The notes: a model not told the origin generated them from the letters alone. Counted from the stretch's first letter, positions 26,325 through 35,775 are shown. The stretch: 64,000 bases of DNA from an uncultured Bacteroidales bacterium (GCA_944323785.1 CALUTU010000011.1:1-64000), one strand, 5' to 3'. Numbers and translations: made by a program.

Positions 26325-28187
26325 ATGAAAAATTACACAAATATACTAATTATTCCGGCTATTGTGACTCTGCTGGCTTCCTGTTCTCTGGAAGAGAGAC
26401 CGGCGTGTCCTTCAACAGGGACAGAAGGAGACCGTATCACCGCAGGACTTCAGTATTACGGTTTTGATGGAGGTGAGCCCATGACACGTGCTGCTTCATC
26501 GGCAGATTATGATCGGGTAGAGCTGCTGGTTGCGGATGACGTCGGTTCTATAGTCCGCAATGTAAAGGTGGGCTATGAGCCGCACACTGCTCTCGTATAT
26601 ATCGAGGGACTTCAGCCTGGCGGATACCGTCTTATGGTGGCAGGAGTGAAGGGGGATGCGGATAAGGACGGAGTTAGGTTCGCTTCTGTCGACAATGCCT
26701 CTGAGACGTGGATAAGTTTTCCGGAGTCAGGAGTTGTCGGGTCGGAGTATTTTTATTCGTCAACGGCCTTTTCGGTCTGGCCGGAGGACGGTCCGGGCGG
26801 AATGGTCTTAGTGTCCGACATGCCGGAGACTATTGTGCAGGAGCGCATAATAGGCCGCTTGGATGTGGCTCTCAATTTCCGTAATCAGTATATCGAGGGT
26901 GCATTGAAGTCTGCTGTGGTCGGGTTGAGCTCTCCGGTATTCTATTCAGGACTAACGGCTGACGGAAATTTTGCCGGTACTGCGGACAGGGCGGATATGA
27001 CATTGGACCTGATGGAGGACAGAAGCTTTTTCCTGATTCCGACTGTGCCGGACGGCGGCTCTGGCGGCATGGTGGAAATAGTATCGCGCACATATACCGG
27101 CGAGACTGTCCGGAGGGAATATGCCGTTTCGCTGGAGGCCGTCGTTGCCAATCGGGTAACCTCGGTGTCCGTCGAGCCAGTCCATCCGGATGACGGGAGC
27201 GGAACCATGTTTATCACGGACAGGACATATGCGGCAGGCAATCATGGCCGGATCCTTCAGGATGACGAGCCGCATGCTGTCTATACTGACAAGACATTGC
27301 GTAATTTCAATACGGCCAGACCGTTGCAGATATCCGTGACCGGCGAGGGGCTGTTGAGTGTCCGATTTTATTCTCCCAAGCCCCTGAAGGACGTACTGAT
27401 ACGGGCGCGTATCCCTTCGGTGGGGAAAGAATATGTGGACCTGGCCTATTTTGACAGTATACCTGCCTTTGCGGATTTTTACGGTGAGATACCGGCTCTG
27501 TCCGCATCGCTGCTCTACCGTACCGGGTCGGGCAGGATAGTGGAGCTGCCGCAGTTGACGGCTGAGCAGATGGCTGAGGCTGACTACAGTATAGTCTCAT
27601 CTGATACCTACTGGAGCAAGCTTCAGAAGATACGGCACGGCTGGAATGTCCGATTTGACCTTTACGGTGGCGATCCTGACAAACCGGACGGAGGCCCTCA
27701 GGGCAACTGGATGGGCATCAGACCGGTACACTGTCGCGAAGCCGTGGCGTTCTTTCTCAATTTCACCTATATGATAGATATGCCGGAGCATGAGGAGATA
27801 TTGTGGGCCAATCAGGACCGTCTTTATGGCAATGGCGGAGTGGACGACAAGGTGTCGGTAGAGACAATACTCTCTCAGATGAGGCAGGACAGGACGGTCA
27901 ATGTCGGCCTTGTCTACACTGGAAATTATGTCTATGGTCTTGGCGGCGGCAGTGTTTTCGGCGCATGGCAGGGAGGCTGGCTGGACCACTATACCTCTGA
28001 ATATGCGTGTGAGGTCATGTTTCACGAGCTTGGTCACGTGATGGGCTACAGTCACAACAGTTCCTTTACTTACGGACCGTGGGCTCAAGAGCTAATGAAC
28101 AGATTTTATGTCAATAACATCTCGGAGATGCCGGTCGAGTCTTCCCATTGGCTTGACAGCAGGGCCAATCCGAACATATACAAGTAA
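26325..28187 (+). CDS. Lipoprotein with fimbrillin-like N-terminus and metzincin-type zinc protease site
   Basis: This 620-residue lipoprotein has a signal peptide ending in LLASCS, with the lipobox Cys near residue 20. Residues about 30-310 are beta-rich and resemble Bacteroidetes fimbrillin/Mfa-like domains (VYIEGLQPGGYRLMVAG). The C-terminus carries HELGHVMGYSH near residue 570, the complete HExxHxxGxxH metzincin zinc motif; NSSFTYG follows, where a Met-turn is not obvious. It is therefore a putative surface or periplasmic metalloprotease. The ATG at 26325 gives a clean signal peptide; the earlier in-frame start lies upstream of the -7 box. Its stop overlaps the next gene by 1 bp. Confidence 0.8.
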   Translation: MKNYTNILIIPAIVTLLASCSLEERPACPSTGTEGDRITAGLQYYGFDGGEPMTRAASSADYDRVELLVADDVGSIVRNVKVGYEPHTALVYIEGLQPGGYRLMVAGVKGDADKDGVRFASVDNASETWISFPESGVVGSEYFYSSTAFSVWPEDGPGGMVLVSDMPETIVQERIIGRLDVALNFRNQYIEGALKSAVVGLSSPVFYSGLTADGNFAGTADRADMTLDLMEDRSFFLIPTVPDGGSGGMVEIVSRTYTGETVRREYAVSLEAVVANRVTSVSVEPVHPDDGSGTMFITDRTYAAGNHGRILQDDEPHAVYTDKTLRNFNTARPLQISVTGEGLLSVRFYSPKPLKDVLIRARIPSVGKEYVDLAYFDSIPAFADFYGEIPALSASLLYRTGSGRIVELPQLTAEQMAEADYSIVSSDTYWSKLQKIRHGWNVRFDLYGGDPDKPDGGPQGNWMGIRPVHCREAVAFFLNFTYMIDMPEHEEILWANQDRLYGNGGVDDKVSVETILSQMRQDRTVNVGLVYTGNYVYGLGGGSVFGAWQGGWLDHYTSEYACEVMFHELGHVMGYSHNSSFTYGPWAQELMNRFYVNNISEMPVESSHWLDSRANPNIYK

Positions 28188-30367
28188 TGATGAAAAAGTA
28201 TTTGAGACCAATATTGCTTATGGCGGTGCTTATCTCCGGATGCTCGCCGTCAGATGAGAGGCCGCAGGCTGATTTGCATGAGGCATTGACGGTCAAGATG
28301 GATGTAGATGGTCAGGATGTGTATGATGTGTCTGCGCTCAGGTTTGAAAGCGGAGTGCTTCGGGAAGTGCTGCCCTTGGAGAAAAGTTACGGAGATAATA
28401 TTTATATCCTGGAGCCATCAGAGATATCTGGCAGGCTTTATCTGCTGGCCAATTCTTCGGCATTGGCGGCTGTGGACGGTTTTATCCCCGGGGATGTCAC
28501 GGAGGAGGAACTTATGGGACTCACGGCTCCTGTGGAGGAGATGACCGGGCAGGGCCTGCTGATGACCGGTTCTTTAGAACTGCGTGACAATGTGGCGGGC
28601 ACTCTGCCGGTGAGTATGCGCCGGACTGTGGCACGTATGGATGTCGCTGTTGCCGAAGCCGGGATAGAGGTGCTGTCTGTGGAGGTGACAGGACTGTATG
28701 GAGAAGGATATGTGATGCCTCGTGCGGAGGATGTGTCAGTGCCGGAGACAGCCGGGCAGATGAGGATTGTCCGGGACTATGGGGAGACTCCGCTCACAGG
28801 CGGGAGAGATGTCCTGGCGTATGTGCCGGAGCAGTCGTGTACTGATGCTGCTGTGGAGGTGGCGGCCAGACTGGAAGGTGCTCTGCACCGTTTGCGGGTC
28901 ACTCTGCCCGGTGTATTGGAACGCAATAATGTCTATACGGTGCAGGTGAGTGGAAACGGGGCCGGACTTTCGGCTCTGGTGCTCTATGACAATTGGGGTC
29001 TGGGACCGTCTTCGGGTTCGGAGTATGTCCCTGCCGTAGCGGTGGATGTTGACAATTCGGTACTGGGTAGTGGCGTAAGGGTAAATGACATGGGTGACAG
29101 TGTCTTTGTGGCCTATACAGGAGGCTCGTATACTTTGGTGCTGTCTGCGGCGCGGGATGCGGAAATCGCGGTAGAGGGCTTTTCTGCGGATGCCGAGGTA
29201 GTGCCTGGGGATGATGGAATACGGGTGACGAGCGTGTCCAGGAAGCCGGGCAGCAAGACTGAGAGATTGTATCTCAATGTGCGTCAGGGAGAATTGTCAA
29301 TAGGAAGAGTCGTGATAGTTTTAGAGGCAAGTCCGATAAAGTTGGGAGGAATGCTTGCATTGGACAGCAGTGGAGTCTGCGATTTCGGCCGGTATGTGGA
29401 CGGAGTGTTGGGAACGGTGAGTGTCCCGGCCGGAAAGATTGTGACCGTGGAAGTTCCGCATGATGCGCCGTGGATGAAGGCCGAGCTTCAGGCTGAGGAT
29501 GACGGAGGCCGTGTGTATAGGATATTGGGAGGATGGCGGCCCAATGATCCGACAGCTGACGGCCGGACACAGGAGGGGCTGCTGGTCATATCCGATGATG
29601 ACGGCGGCAACCGTGAGGCATATGCGGTAAGGCGGCTCAACTGGGGACTGCCGGTGGCAAGGATAGGTGAAACGTGGTGGGCTGTCTTCAATCTCCGTGG
29701 CAATGCGCGTAGTTTTGAGGACCAGATTACCGGCGGGCCGTATGTGGTAGAGGATGATCTTATGAGCTTCCTGCAGACTATGCCGGACGACAGCCTGCTT
29801 GCACTGATGGGAGACCAGTATCAGGCCGGCAATCCGGACGGGCTCGTGCTCAGTCACAATGGAAGCGCATATTATTACGAGGGCATGAAGGCCTACGGAG
29901 GGGATTTCGGTCTGCTGGATCCTGCGGCCATGGCTCCGGACGGCTATCAGATACCGTCTTACGATGACTTCGCCTATCTGGCGGCGAGTGATGACTACAA
30001 TCTCGGCGGGGTGGGTACCAGGACATTCACCAACCGTAAAGGAAAGATGATTACAGTCACCATTGCTGAGCGGCAGGCGGAATTTCTCGGACAGGATTAC
30101 GGAACAGTGTCCTTTTACGAGTTTGAGTCTGACGGTAACCGTTGGGTGCTCTTCGGTCTTGGCCATCAGTGGAGTACCGCGGCCGGAGATGTGGCCCGCA
30201 TGAACATCCTGCTGGCTACATACGGCAGCAGCGGACGAAGCTGGGGACTTGAGGGATATGCCTCCTCCGACCGTCCCGGACAGAACTGGCTGAAGTTCGT
30301 GGCGCACAACAATACCAAGACCAGGACTATAAGGTGTGTCAAGACACCCGTAGAGTATATTTATTAA
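28187..30367 (+). CDS. Fimbrillin-like lipoprotein with FISUMP-type C-terminus
   Basis: This 726-residue protein starts with a lipoprotein signal (LLMAVLISGCS). The N-terminal 270 residues resemble FimB/Mfa2-type fimbrial anchor proteins: the VSMRRTVARMDVAV stretch is characteristic. The middle has immunoglobulin-like beta repeats. The C-terminal 200 residues look like the FISUMP (Fibrobacter major paralogous) domain, with GYQIPSYDDFAYLA and a final TRTIRCVKTPVEYIY. It starts 1 bp inside the stop of the metzincin gene, so translation is coupled. It is a paralogue of the next gene: both share GGWRPNDPTA and end in VEYIY. A cell-surface structural or adhesive role is likely. Confidence 0.75.
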   Translation: MMKKYLRPILLMAVLISGCSPSDERPQADLHEALTVKMDVDGQDVYDVSALRFESGVLREVLPLEKSYGDNIYILEPSEISGRLYLLANSSALAAVDGFIPGDVTEEELMGLTAPVEEMTGQGLLMTGSLELRDNVAGTLPVSMRRTVARMDVAVAEAGIEVLSVEVTGLYGEGYVMPRAEDVSVPETAGQMRIVRDYGETPLTGGRDVLAYVPEQSCTDAAVEVAARLEGALHRLRVTLPGVLERNNVYTVQVSGNGAGLSALVLYDNWGLGPSSGSEYVPAVAVDVDNSVLGSGVRVNDMGDSVFVAYTGGSYTLVLSAARDAEIAVEGFSADAEVVPGDDGIRVTSVSRKPGSKTERLYLNVRQGELSIGRVVIVLEASPIKLGGMLALDSSGVCDFGRYVDGVLGTVSVPAGKIVTVEVPHDAPWMKAELQAEDDGGRVYRILGGWRPNDPTADGRTQEGLLVISDDDGGNREAYAVRRLNWGLPVARIGETWWAVFNLRGNARSFEDQITGGPYVVEDDLMSFLQTMPDDSLLALMGDQYQAGNPDGLVLSHNGSAYYYEGMKAYGGDFGLLDPAAMAPDGYQIPSYDDFAYLAASDDYNLGGVGTRTFTNRKGKMITVTIAERQAEFLGQDYGTVSFYEFESDGNRWVLFGLGHQWSTAAGDVARMNILLATYGSSGRSWGLEGYASSDRPGQNWLKFVAHNNTKTRTIRCVKTPVEYIY

Positions 30368-30400
30368 AAACATTTTACTAACCATTTAAATTTAAAAAAG

Positions 30401-32659
30401 ATGAAAAAGAATTGGACAACTGTGCTGATGATGTCGCTGATGCTGGCATCCGCATGTAACGTAGAGGAAAGACCTTCTCCGGTACCTGGAGGAGAGAGGA
30501 TAGTAAGGGCCGCTGTCTCCGGGTATGAGGGTTCTGGCCTGTCGCTCGACGGAGAGAATACTGTCGATGACCTGCAGGCCTGTATATTTGACAAGGGACG
30601 CATGACGGCCGTATTCGAGAATATACCCGTTTCCGGCAATGCTTATGAGATAAAGGTGACCGGCTATTCCGGCAATATGTATGTGCTGGCTAATACTGCG
30701 GGTCTTGTAGACCTTACTGCGCTGCAGTCTGGAAATATTACCGAGGAGGAGTGGCTGCGTCTGGGACTGGCTACCAACCGTGACGGCCCGGCACATTTTT
30801 TCAGCGGCAGTGTAAGCCTGGACGGTGTGAGTCCATCGCAGACTGAGCTGCCAGTAACTCTCCGCCGTGGAGTGGCACGTTTTGACCTTCAGATAAGGAC
30901 AGCAGGGGTTGCGTCCGTGACGGGGATAGAATTCCGCAATGTGGCGCAGTCTGCCTATGTCTTCCCGGTGGACGGAGAGTATTCTCCTGCGGATGTGTCA
31001 AGGGATGTGGCAAAAGTCACTTTCGACGAGCCTGTAACATCTGATACTCAGGCGGTGATGTATCTTTATGAGCAGGCCAATGATGGTATAGAAGTGAAGG
31101 TTGAGGCGGTGCTGGACGGTAAGAGCTATACCTTGACCAAGACTCTTTCAGGAGATGTTCTCCGAAATACTGTCTATACCCTTACCGTACGGAAGGACAA
31201 CATAGATGTTACACTGGATATTACCTTCGAGGACTGGGGCTCAGGTGGTGACACGGAGCTGACACCGGACAGAAGCAAGGCCGTTGCCGTGGATGTACAC
31301 GGCAGTGGCCTGCCCTACGGGGTTGAGGCGTTGGACGGAGGCAGGACATTGGTTCTGCCTCATTTTGCATCTGATTTTATCATATCCGTGGACAGTGACG
31401 AGGAACTGGAACTGGTCTCTGCAGAGGGTTATCTGCTTTCTGTGGATGCCATTCCTTATTCCGGAGCTGACGACATGAACCGTTTCAGGATAAGCAAGGC
31501 CCTGTACGCTCCCGGTGTTCAAGGAGGGGAGACTGTATTGCAGTTCCGCCGCAAAGGACTGGAGCGGGTCTATCCTGAAGACCGTATTGTCCTGAAACTG
31601 TCTTCCAATCCGGCGTATATAGAGGGTGAAATGGATTTTGACTCAGAAGGCTATGCCTATGACTTCGGCCGTTATGTGGACAATGAGCTTGGGGTGCTGA
31701 CTCTCCCGGAAGGCAGTACTGTGTCGGTCAGATTTGCGTCAGGAGAGGACCCGTGGGTCAGACTGGATGCCGCAGGCAATAACCGCTGGCGGATAGTAGG
31801 CGGCTGGAGACCCAATGACCCGACAGCCAATGGCCGCCGGCAGTCGGCTGTAGTTGTCATATCAAATGGCGTGATAGAAGAGGAATATACTGTGACACGT
31901 CGCAATTACGGACTGCCCGTCACCTGGCTTCACGGGATATGGTGGTGCAAGTACAATGCAATGGGCAATTCCCGCAGCTTTGACGACCAGATACTCTCAT
32001 CTGAGGATCCTGCAGTGGCGGCGGGTATGAGTCTGTTCGATTATCTTGCGGTGTGCAGTGCGGATGAATACCGCAGTCTGTGGCAGTGGGCTTATCAGGG
32101 CGCCAGCGGCCATGGCATGAAGGTTGTCGACAACAACGGCGTGCTGGTGATGGATGGATTCAGCATGAATGTACCGGCGCATATCAACAAACTGCCGGCC
32201 GACTCCCTGTCTCCGGACGGTTACGAACTGCCATCCATGGAGGATTTCAACCGTATATTCGATGCAACGGATTATGTATGGATGATGTGGAACGGTACGC
32301 ACCGGCTGAAGACACCGTGGGAAGGCCATGACATTATCAAGCGGGTACAGAAACGGAAGGACAATGTGACTGTAGGAAGCCAGACAATATCCAATCTCTA
32401 TTATGCGGCCATGTCCTCACCGGACTATCCTGAGCATGAGCCTGTGGTGTGGTACGGCCCCGGAGCCCAGTGGAACGATGACGGTATACAGCATGCGAAT
32501 CATTACAACAACATACTCTTCGGAGTGTACTCTCCGAAAGGGGAAGGATGGTACATCGCCGGCAATATGGATGCATTCTATCTACACAAGAATGGGGCGG
32601 GAACGCGCGACACCCGTATCCTACGCTTTAAAAAGTCCGATGTGGAGTACATTTACTAG
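30401..32659 (+). CDS. Fimbrillin-like lipoprotein with FISUMP-type C-terminus (second paralogue)
   Basis: This 752-residue lipoprotein (signal ending LMLASACN) repeats the layout of the gene before it: an Mfa2-like N-terminal part with VTLRRGVARFDLQI, middle beta domains, then GRYVDNELGVLTLPEG, GGWRPNDPTANGR, YELPSMEDFNRIF and a C-terminus TRILRFKKSDVEYIY. The two arose by tandem duplication and have since diverged. A 33-bp AT-rich gap separates it from the preceding gene. It is the last gene of the operon; the next gene is convergent. Confidence 0.75.
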   Translation: MKKNWTTVLMMSLMLASACNVEERPSPVPGGERIVRAAVSGYEGSGLSLDGENTVDDLQACIFDKGRMTAVFENIPVSGNAYEIKVTGYSGNMYVLANTAGLVDLTALQSGNITEEEWLRLGLATNRDGPAHFFSGSVSLDGVSPSQTELPVTLRRGVARFDLQIRTAGVASVTGIEFRNVAQSAYVFPVDGEYSPADVSRDVAKVTFDEPVTSDTQAVMYLYEQANDGIEVKVEAVLDGKSYTLTKTLSGDVLRNTVYTLTVRKDNIDVTLDITFEDWGSGGDTELTPDRSKAVAVDVHGSGLPYGVEALDGGRTLVLPHFASDFIISVDSDEELELVSAEGYLLSVDAIPYSGADDMNRFRISKALYAPGVQGGETVLQFRRKGLERVYPEDRIVLKLSSNPAYIEGEMDFDSEGYAYDFGRYVDNELGVLTLPEGSTVSVRFASGEDPWVRLDAAGNNRWRIVGGWRPNDPTANGRRQSAVVVISNGVIEEEYTVTRRNYGLPVTWLHGIWWCKYNAMGNSRSFDDQILSSEDPAVAAGMSLFDYLAVCSADEYRSLWQWAYQGASGHGMKVVDNNGVLVMDGFSMNVPAHINKLPADSLSPDGYELPSMEDFNRIFDATDYVWMMWNGTHRLKTPWEGHDIIKRVQKRKDNVTVGSQTISNLYYAAMSSPDYPEHEPVVWYGPGAQWNDDGIQHANHYNNILFGVYSPKGEGWYIAGNMDAFYLHKNGAGTRDTRILRFKKSDVEYIY

Positions 32660-32677
32660 AATCTCCGGGCAGTCGCA

Positions 32678-33322
32678 TTATCTGTATTGCAGCCGTCTGA
32701 CACACCGGTATGACAGTATCCATATCAGTACCGGCAGTGCGTAGGAGTACAGTATCGCCGGAAGTACTCCGCCGGTTTTGTCAAGGTGCAGTACTCCGAT
32801 GCAGAATCCGTGCAGGAAAAGCATTGCCAGTAAGGTCAGAGCCACCTTGTGTTTTTTCAGCAGCAGATTGCCCAATACGAACACCGACTGATACAGGCAT
32901 ATTTTCCCGAAATCATACCAGAATCCTCCGAAGCTTATGCCGCTTTCCGTGCTCCATATCATGCCGGAGAATCCTTTGCCGCCACTGACCGCCGTCAACA
33001 GGCAGTCCATGGCATACAGTCCGATGTAGAAGACCAGCGGAATGGCGATGACGGAGACCAGCATCATGGCCGCGAATTTCACCCAGGTCCGGACGGGCAG
33101 CATCGCATAGCCTATGCCGTCGGATGGATTGTTGACGTACCCGTATACTGCAGCCGGTACGCAGAACGCGAAGAACTGTGCCGCGATGTACAGTACCGGT
33201 ATGCGGTCTTCGGGTGTGGCGCCGGCGCCGGTCAGCAGCATTACCGTCCAGTAGGCCAGATACAGCCCGGCCATCACGGCACCGGCAGGCCATACCTTGC
33301 CGGCCCCATACCTCAGATCCAT
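32678..33322 (-). CDS. Membrane subunit of an ABC transporter
   Basis: This 214-residue protein has about six hydrophobic segments and no enzymatic motif. It is directly downstream of an ABC ATPase gene on the same strand, so it is the likely permease partner (ABC-2-like export systems in Bacteroidetes have this two-gene layout). The ATG at 33322 was chosen because AGGAGG lies 8 bp upstream; a longer start at 33370 would overlap the ATPase stop. Substrate unknown. Confidence 0.7.
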   Translation of the reverse strand: MDLRYGAGKVWPAGAVMAGLYLAYWTVMLLTGAGATPEDRIPVLYIAAQFFAFCVPAAVYGYVNNPSDGIGYAMLPVRTWVKFAAMMLVSVIAIPLVFYIGLYAMDCLLTAVSGGKGFSGMIWSTESGISFGGFWYDFGKICLYQSVFVLGNLLLKKHKVALTLLAMLFLHGFCIGVLHLDKTGGVLPAILYSYALPVLIWILSYRCVRRLQYR

Positions 33323-33359
33323 TATTGTCAGCCTCCTTATATTCTGTATATTGCTTGAT

Positions 33360-34235
33360 TTACAGCACATAATCCACCTCCTTCCGGTCTCCGCCGGATG
33401 CTGCCGTCAAATATTGAATAAAACTTCTGCCGCCTATAGTACATGCGTCAAACAGGACCTCCATATCCAGATTACCTGTATTGTAGCCAGGCGTGTCCTC
33501 GCATTTCAGTATGTTGATGTAGCCTCCTGTCACCTTCTCGCTGAACAGCGTATCGGCCATGATGCGGTCGGACCGCACGAATGCTACCGTGCTTTCGAGC
33601 TCGCTTACAGAGGTGTTGAGCATCAGCCGGCCGTTGTCGATGACCGTGATATGGTCCACGATGTCCTCGATGTCCCGGACCTGATGCGTGGACAGGATTA
33701 CGGTCCTTTCCGGATGGGCATACTGAGACAGCAGGCGTCTCAGGCACAACTTGGACGGGATGTCCAGTCCGTTGCCCGGCTCATCCAGAAGCAGCACTTT
33801 CGCATTGAGGGACAGGGCGAAGGCTATGAGTGCCTTTTTGCGCTGCCCGAAAGAGAGCCTGTTTAGTCTCCCGTGCGGATCCACCTCGAATTCTTCCAGG
33901 TACTTCAGCAGAGCCTCCCCGTTGTAGCCCGAGTAGAACTTTCCGTATCCTGCCGCATAATCGATTACCGGCATGTCCGGGGCGTTCATGCTCTCCGGAA
34001 CGAAATACAGTCTGTCCAGAAACTCCGGCTTCCGTCTGTAGGGTTCGCAGCCGTTGATCTCAATCTTTCCTCCGCCGCACTCCATCAGTCCGGCCATCAG
34101 GCGGAGCAGCGTCGTCTTGCCTGCCCCGTTCTTGCCCAGGAGACCGTAGACAGCGCCTTTGTCAAAGTGTGTGCTCAGACCGTCATACACACGACGTCCC
34201 CCGTAGCTGAATGTAAGTTCATCTATCCGTATCAT
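33360..34235 (-). CDS. ABC transporter ATP-binding protein
   Basis: This 291-residue ATPase has Walker A LLGKNGAGKTTLL near residue 34, the signature LSFGQRKK, Walker B VLLLDEPGNGLDI and the H-loop His in LSTHQVRDIE. The layout matches drug or antibiotic-type export ATPases with an extra C-terminal region of about 80 residues of unknown role. It is transcribed before the adjacent membrane gene; together they form a simple transporter. Confidence 0.9.
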   Translation of the reverse strand: MIRIDELTFSYGGRRVYDGLSTHFDKGAVYGLLGKNGAGKTTLLRLMAGLMECGGGKIEINGCEPYRRKPEFLDRLYFVPESMNAPDMPVIDYAAGYGKFYSGYNGEALLKYLEEFEVDPHGRLNRLSFGQRKKALIAFALSLNAKVLLLDEPGNGLDIPSKLCLRRLLSQYAHPERTVILSTHQVRDIEDIVDHITVIDNGRLMLNTSVSELESTVAFVRSDRIMADTLFSEKVTGGYINILKCEDTPGYNTGNLDMEVLFDACTIGGRSFIQYLTAASGGDRKEVDYVL

Positions 34236-34240
34236 AAAAC

Positions 34241-34248
34241 CAAAGTTA
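34241..34248 (-). promoter_or_regulatory. -7 box for the ABC transporter pair
   Basis: TAACTTTG on the minus strand is a perfect TAnnTTTG match only 5 bp from the start codon. The expected transcript would have almost no 5' leader. Confidence 0.5.
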
Positions 34249-34373
34249 AAATGTTACTGTGCTGTCGGGCTGCCGCGGGACGTTACGGCACCTCTTCTTC
34301 TGCAAATATGGATGATTATTTTCACATTGCAAAATTCCGTATGAAAGTTTTGATGAAATTGGAAATTTGCAGT

Positions 34374-34381
34374 TATATTTG
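34374..34381 (+). promoter_or_regulatory. Promoter of tRNA-Ser
   Basis: TATATTTG at 34374-34381 matches the -7 consensus and is preceded by TTTG at 34349-34352 with a 21-bp spacer, close to the Bacteroidetes -33/-7 arrangement. The tRNA begins 17 bp downstream. Confidence 0.65.
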
Positions 34382-34397
34382 CATCTAGAATCGAAAA

Positions 34398-34485
34398 GGA
34401 GAGATGCCGGAGTGGTCGAACGGGGCAGTCTCGAAAACTGTTGAACTCCTTGTGGGTTCCGGGGGTTCGAATCCCCCTCTCTCCG
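34398..34485 (+). tRNA. tRNA-Ser(CGA)
   Basis: An 88-nt serine tRNA with acceptor stem GGAGAGA/TCTCTCC, discriminator G and the long variable arm of class II tRNAs. The anticodon stem GCAGT/ACTGT encloses loop CTCGAAA, giving anticodon CGA, which reads UCG. CCA is not encoded. Confidence 0.95.
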
Positions 34486-34500
34486 CAAAAGGGAACGAAG

Positions 34501-34531
34501 ATGCCGCAGAGCTTGCTCTAGCGGCATTTTT
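34501..34531 (+). terminator. Terminator of tRNA-Ser
   Basis: Arms ATGCCGC (34501-34507) and GCGGCAT (34521-34527) flank a short AGAGC/GCTCT inner hairpin and are followed by T residues. A wider pair of arms, GCAAAAGGGAAC and GTTCCCTTTTGC (34485-34496 and 34532-34543), extends the stem. Confidence 0.8.
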
Positions 34532-34550
34532 GTTCCCTTTTGCAATGCCC

Positions 34551-34684
34551 GCCGCAGGCGGCAGGGGAAATGCGACCGCAGGGAGCAAATCCCCTGAGAG
34601 AGGGGGCTTCGCAGTCCATTTGGTCCCGCCGCAGGCGTCAGGGGAAATGCGACCGCAGGGAGCAAATCCCCTGAGAGAGGGCTT
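34551..34684. repeat. Two direct copies of a hairpin-forming repeat after tRNA-Ser
   Basis: Two near-identical units of about 55 bp start at 34551 and 34628. Each contains CAGGGGA and TCCCCTG, which can pair across GACCGCAGGGAG. They differ by one base in the first 15 positions and by two G residues near the end. They lie in the 213-bp gap between tRNA-Ser and the hydrolase gene. Confidence 0.75.
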
Positions 34685-34698
34685 CTGAATTAGAATAG

Positions 34699-35667
34699 TT
34701 ACTGCATAGGGCAGGTGTGCCTGACGTCATCGGCAATCCGGGAGCAGAATGAGAGAATGTCGTTCCAGACGGCTTTCTTGCCGTTTTCGTTGAGGATTTC
34801 GTGGCGCATGTTCGGGTAGAGCCGGGACTGTACGTTGCTGTAGCCGACGCGGCGCATGGCCCTGACGGCGTGGTCGAATCTGCGTTGGTCTATAAGGCAA
34901 GGGTCGTCCTCGCCGGAGATGAAAAGCACCGGCATGTCCGGCCTGCGCGGATGCCATCCCGAGATGCTGTAGGCATCCTGCATCAGCGAGAACAGGTTGA
35001 TAAAACCGTTTGCGGTGAACTGAAAATTGCATAGCGGGTCTTTGTCGTAGTTCCTGACGATTTCAGGGTCGGAACAGACCCAGGCGTTGGGTGAGCCTTC
35101 GTGGCGGAAACGCCGGTTGAATGAGCCGAATGCCAGACGCTGGATGAGCCGGGGACGGCATTTCTTCCCGGCAAGGAGGGCGTAAAGCCGCGCAATCAGC
35201 CTGCCTACCGGTGCTCCGCTGTTGCGGCTCGGACTGCCGCAGACGATGAGGCCTGAGAGCATGTCATCGTAACGCTTTGCGAAAGAGCGCACCGCCATTG
35301 AACCCATGCTGTGGCCTATGAGTATGAGCGGCAGGTCTGGATGCTCCATCCTTACTCGTTCTGTCACGGCCTTGATGTCATCGATCATGGCAGTGAAGCC
35401 TCCCTCGTAGAAGTATCCGAGGTCTTCGGCTGACCGTACCGATTCCCCGTGTCCCCGGTGGTCGTGGATGACACTTGCGAATCCGTTGGCTGCCAGAAAT
35501 TCCATGAACGGGATGTACCGCTCCTTGTGCTCGCACATTCCGTGTACTATCTGCACGATGCCTTTTGGCGCGGTCATCGGTTCGCAGATTATGATGCTGA
35601 GTGCCAGTCCGTCCGACGGAGAGGCAATCTTTTCTCTCTTAAAAGTGGCTTGTTTGGTATATGTCAT
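34699..35667 (-). CDS. Alpha/beta hydrolase (monoacylglycerol-lipase-like)
   Basis: This 322-residue serine hydrolase has the nucleophile elbow GHSMGS near residue 117 and an oxyanion-type HGMCEHKERY near residue 41. HDHRGHGES is the typical strand-4 motif of the lysophospholipase/monoglyceride lipase group. The catalytic Asp is probably in SGEDDPCL and the His in NMRHEILNE. No signal peptide is seen, so it should be cytosolic. The substrate is likely a lipid ester, but this is inference from the subfamily. Confidence 0.85.
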   Translation of the reverse strand: MTYTKQATFKREKIASPSDGLALSIIICEPMTAPKGIVQIVHGMCEHKERYIPFMEFLAANGFASVIHDHRGHGESVRSAEDLGYFYEGGFTAMIDDIKAVTERVRMEHPDLPLILIGHSMGSMAVRSFAKRYDDMLSGLIVCGSPSRNSGAPVGRLIARLYALLAGKKCRPRLIQRLAFGSFNRRFRHEGSPNAWVCSDPEIVRNYDKDPLCNFQFTANGFINLFSLMQDAYSISGWHPRRPDMPVLFISGEDDPCLIDQRRFDHAVRAMRRVGYSNVQSRLYPNMRHEILNENGKKAVWNDILSFCSRIADDVRHTCPMQ

Positions 35668-35758
35668 GATTTTCAGGCATCACCAAAAGTGTGCCATCTG
35701 CATCTTCAATCGCCATATTACCAACAAATGAGGATATTCCGGTGGAGTTTGCTGGAAA

Positions 35759-35775
35759 TTCGCTATATTAGCGAA
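35759..35775. promoter_or_regulatory. Inverted repeat upstream of the beta-barrel gene
   Basis: Arms TTCGCTA and TAGCGAA are perfect across TAT, centred 22 bp before the ATG at 35789. A one-mismatch -7 box (TATATTAG) overlaps it. A regulator-binding site or an mRNA leader hairpin would fit. Confidence 0.45.
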
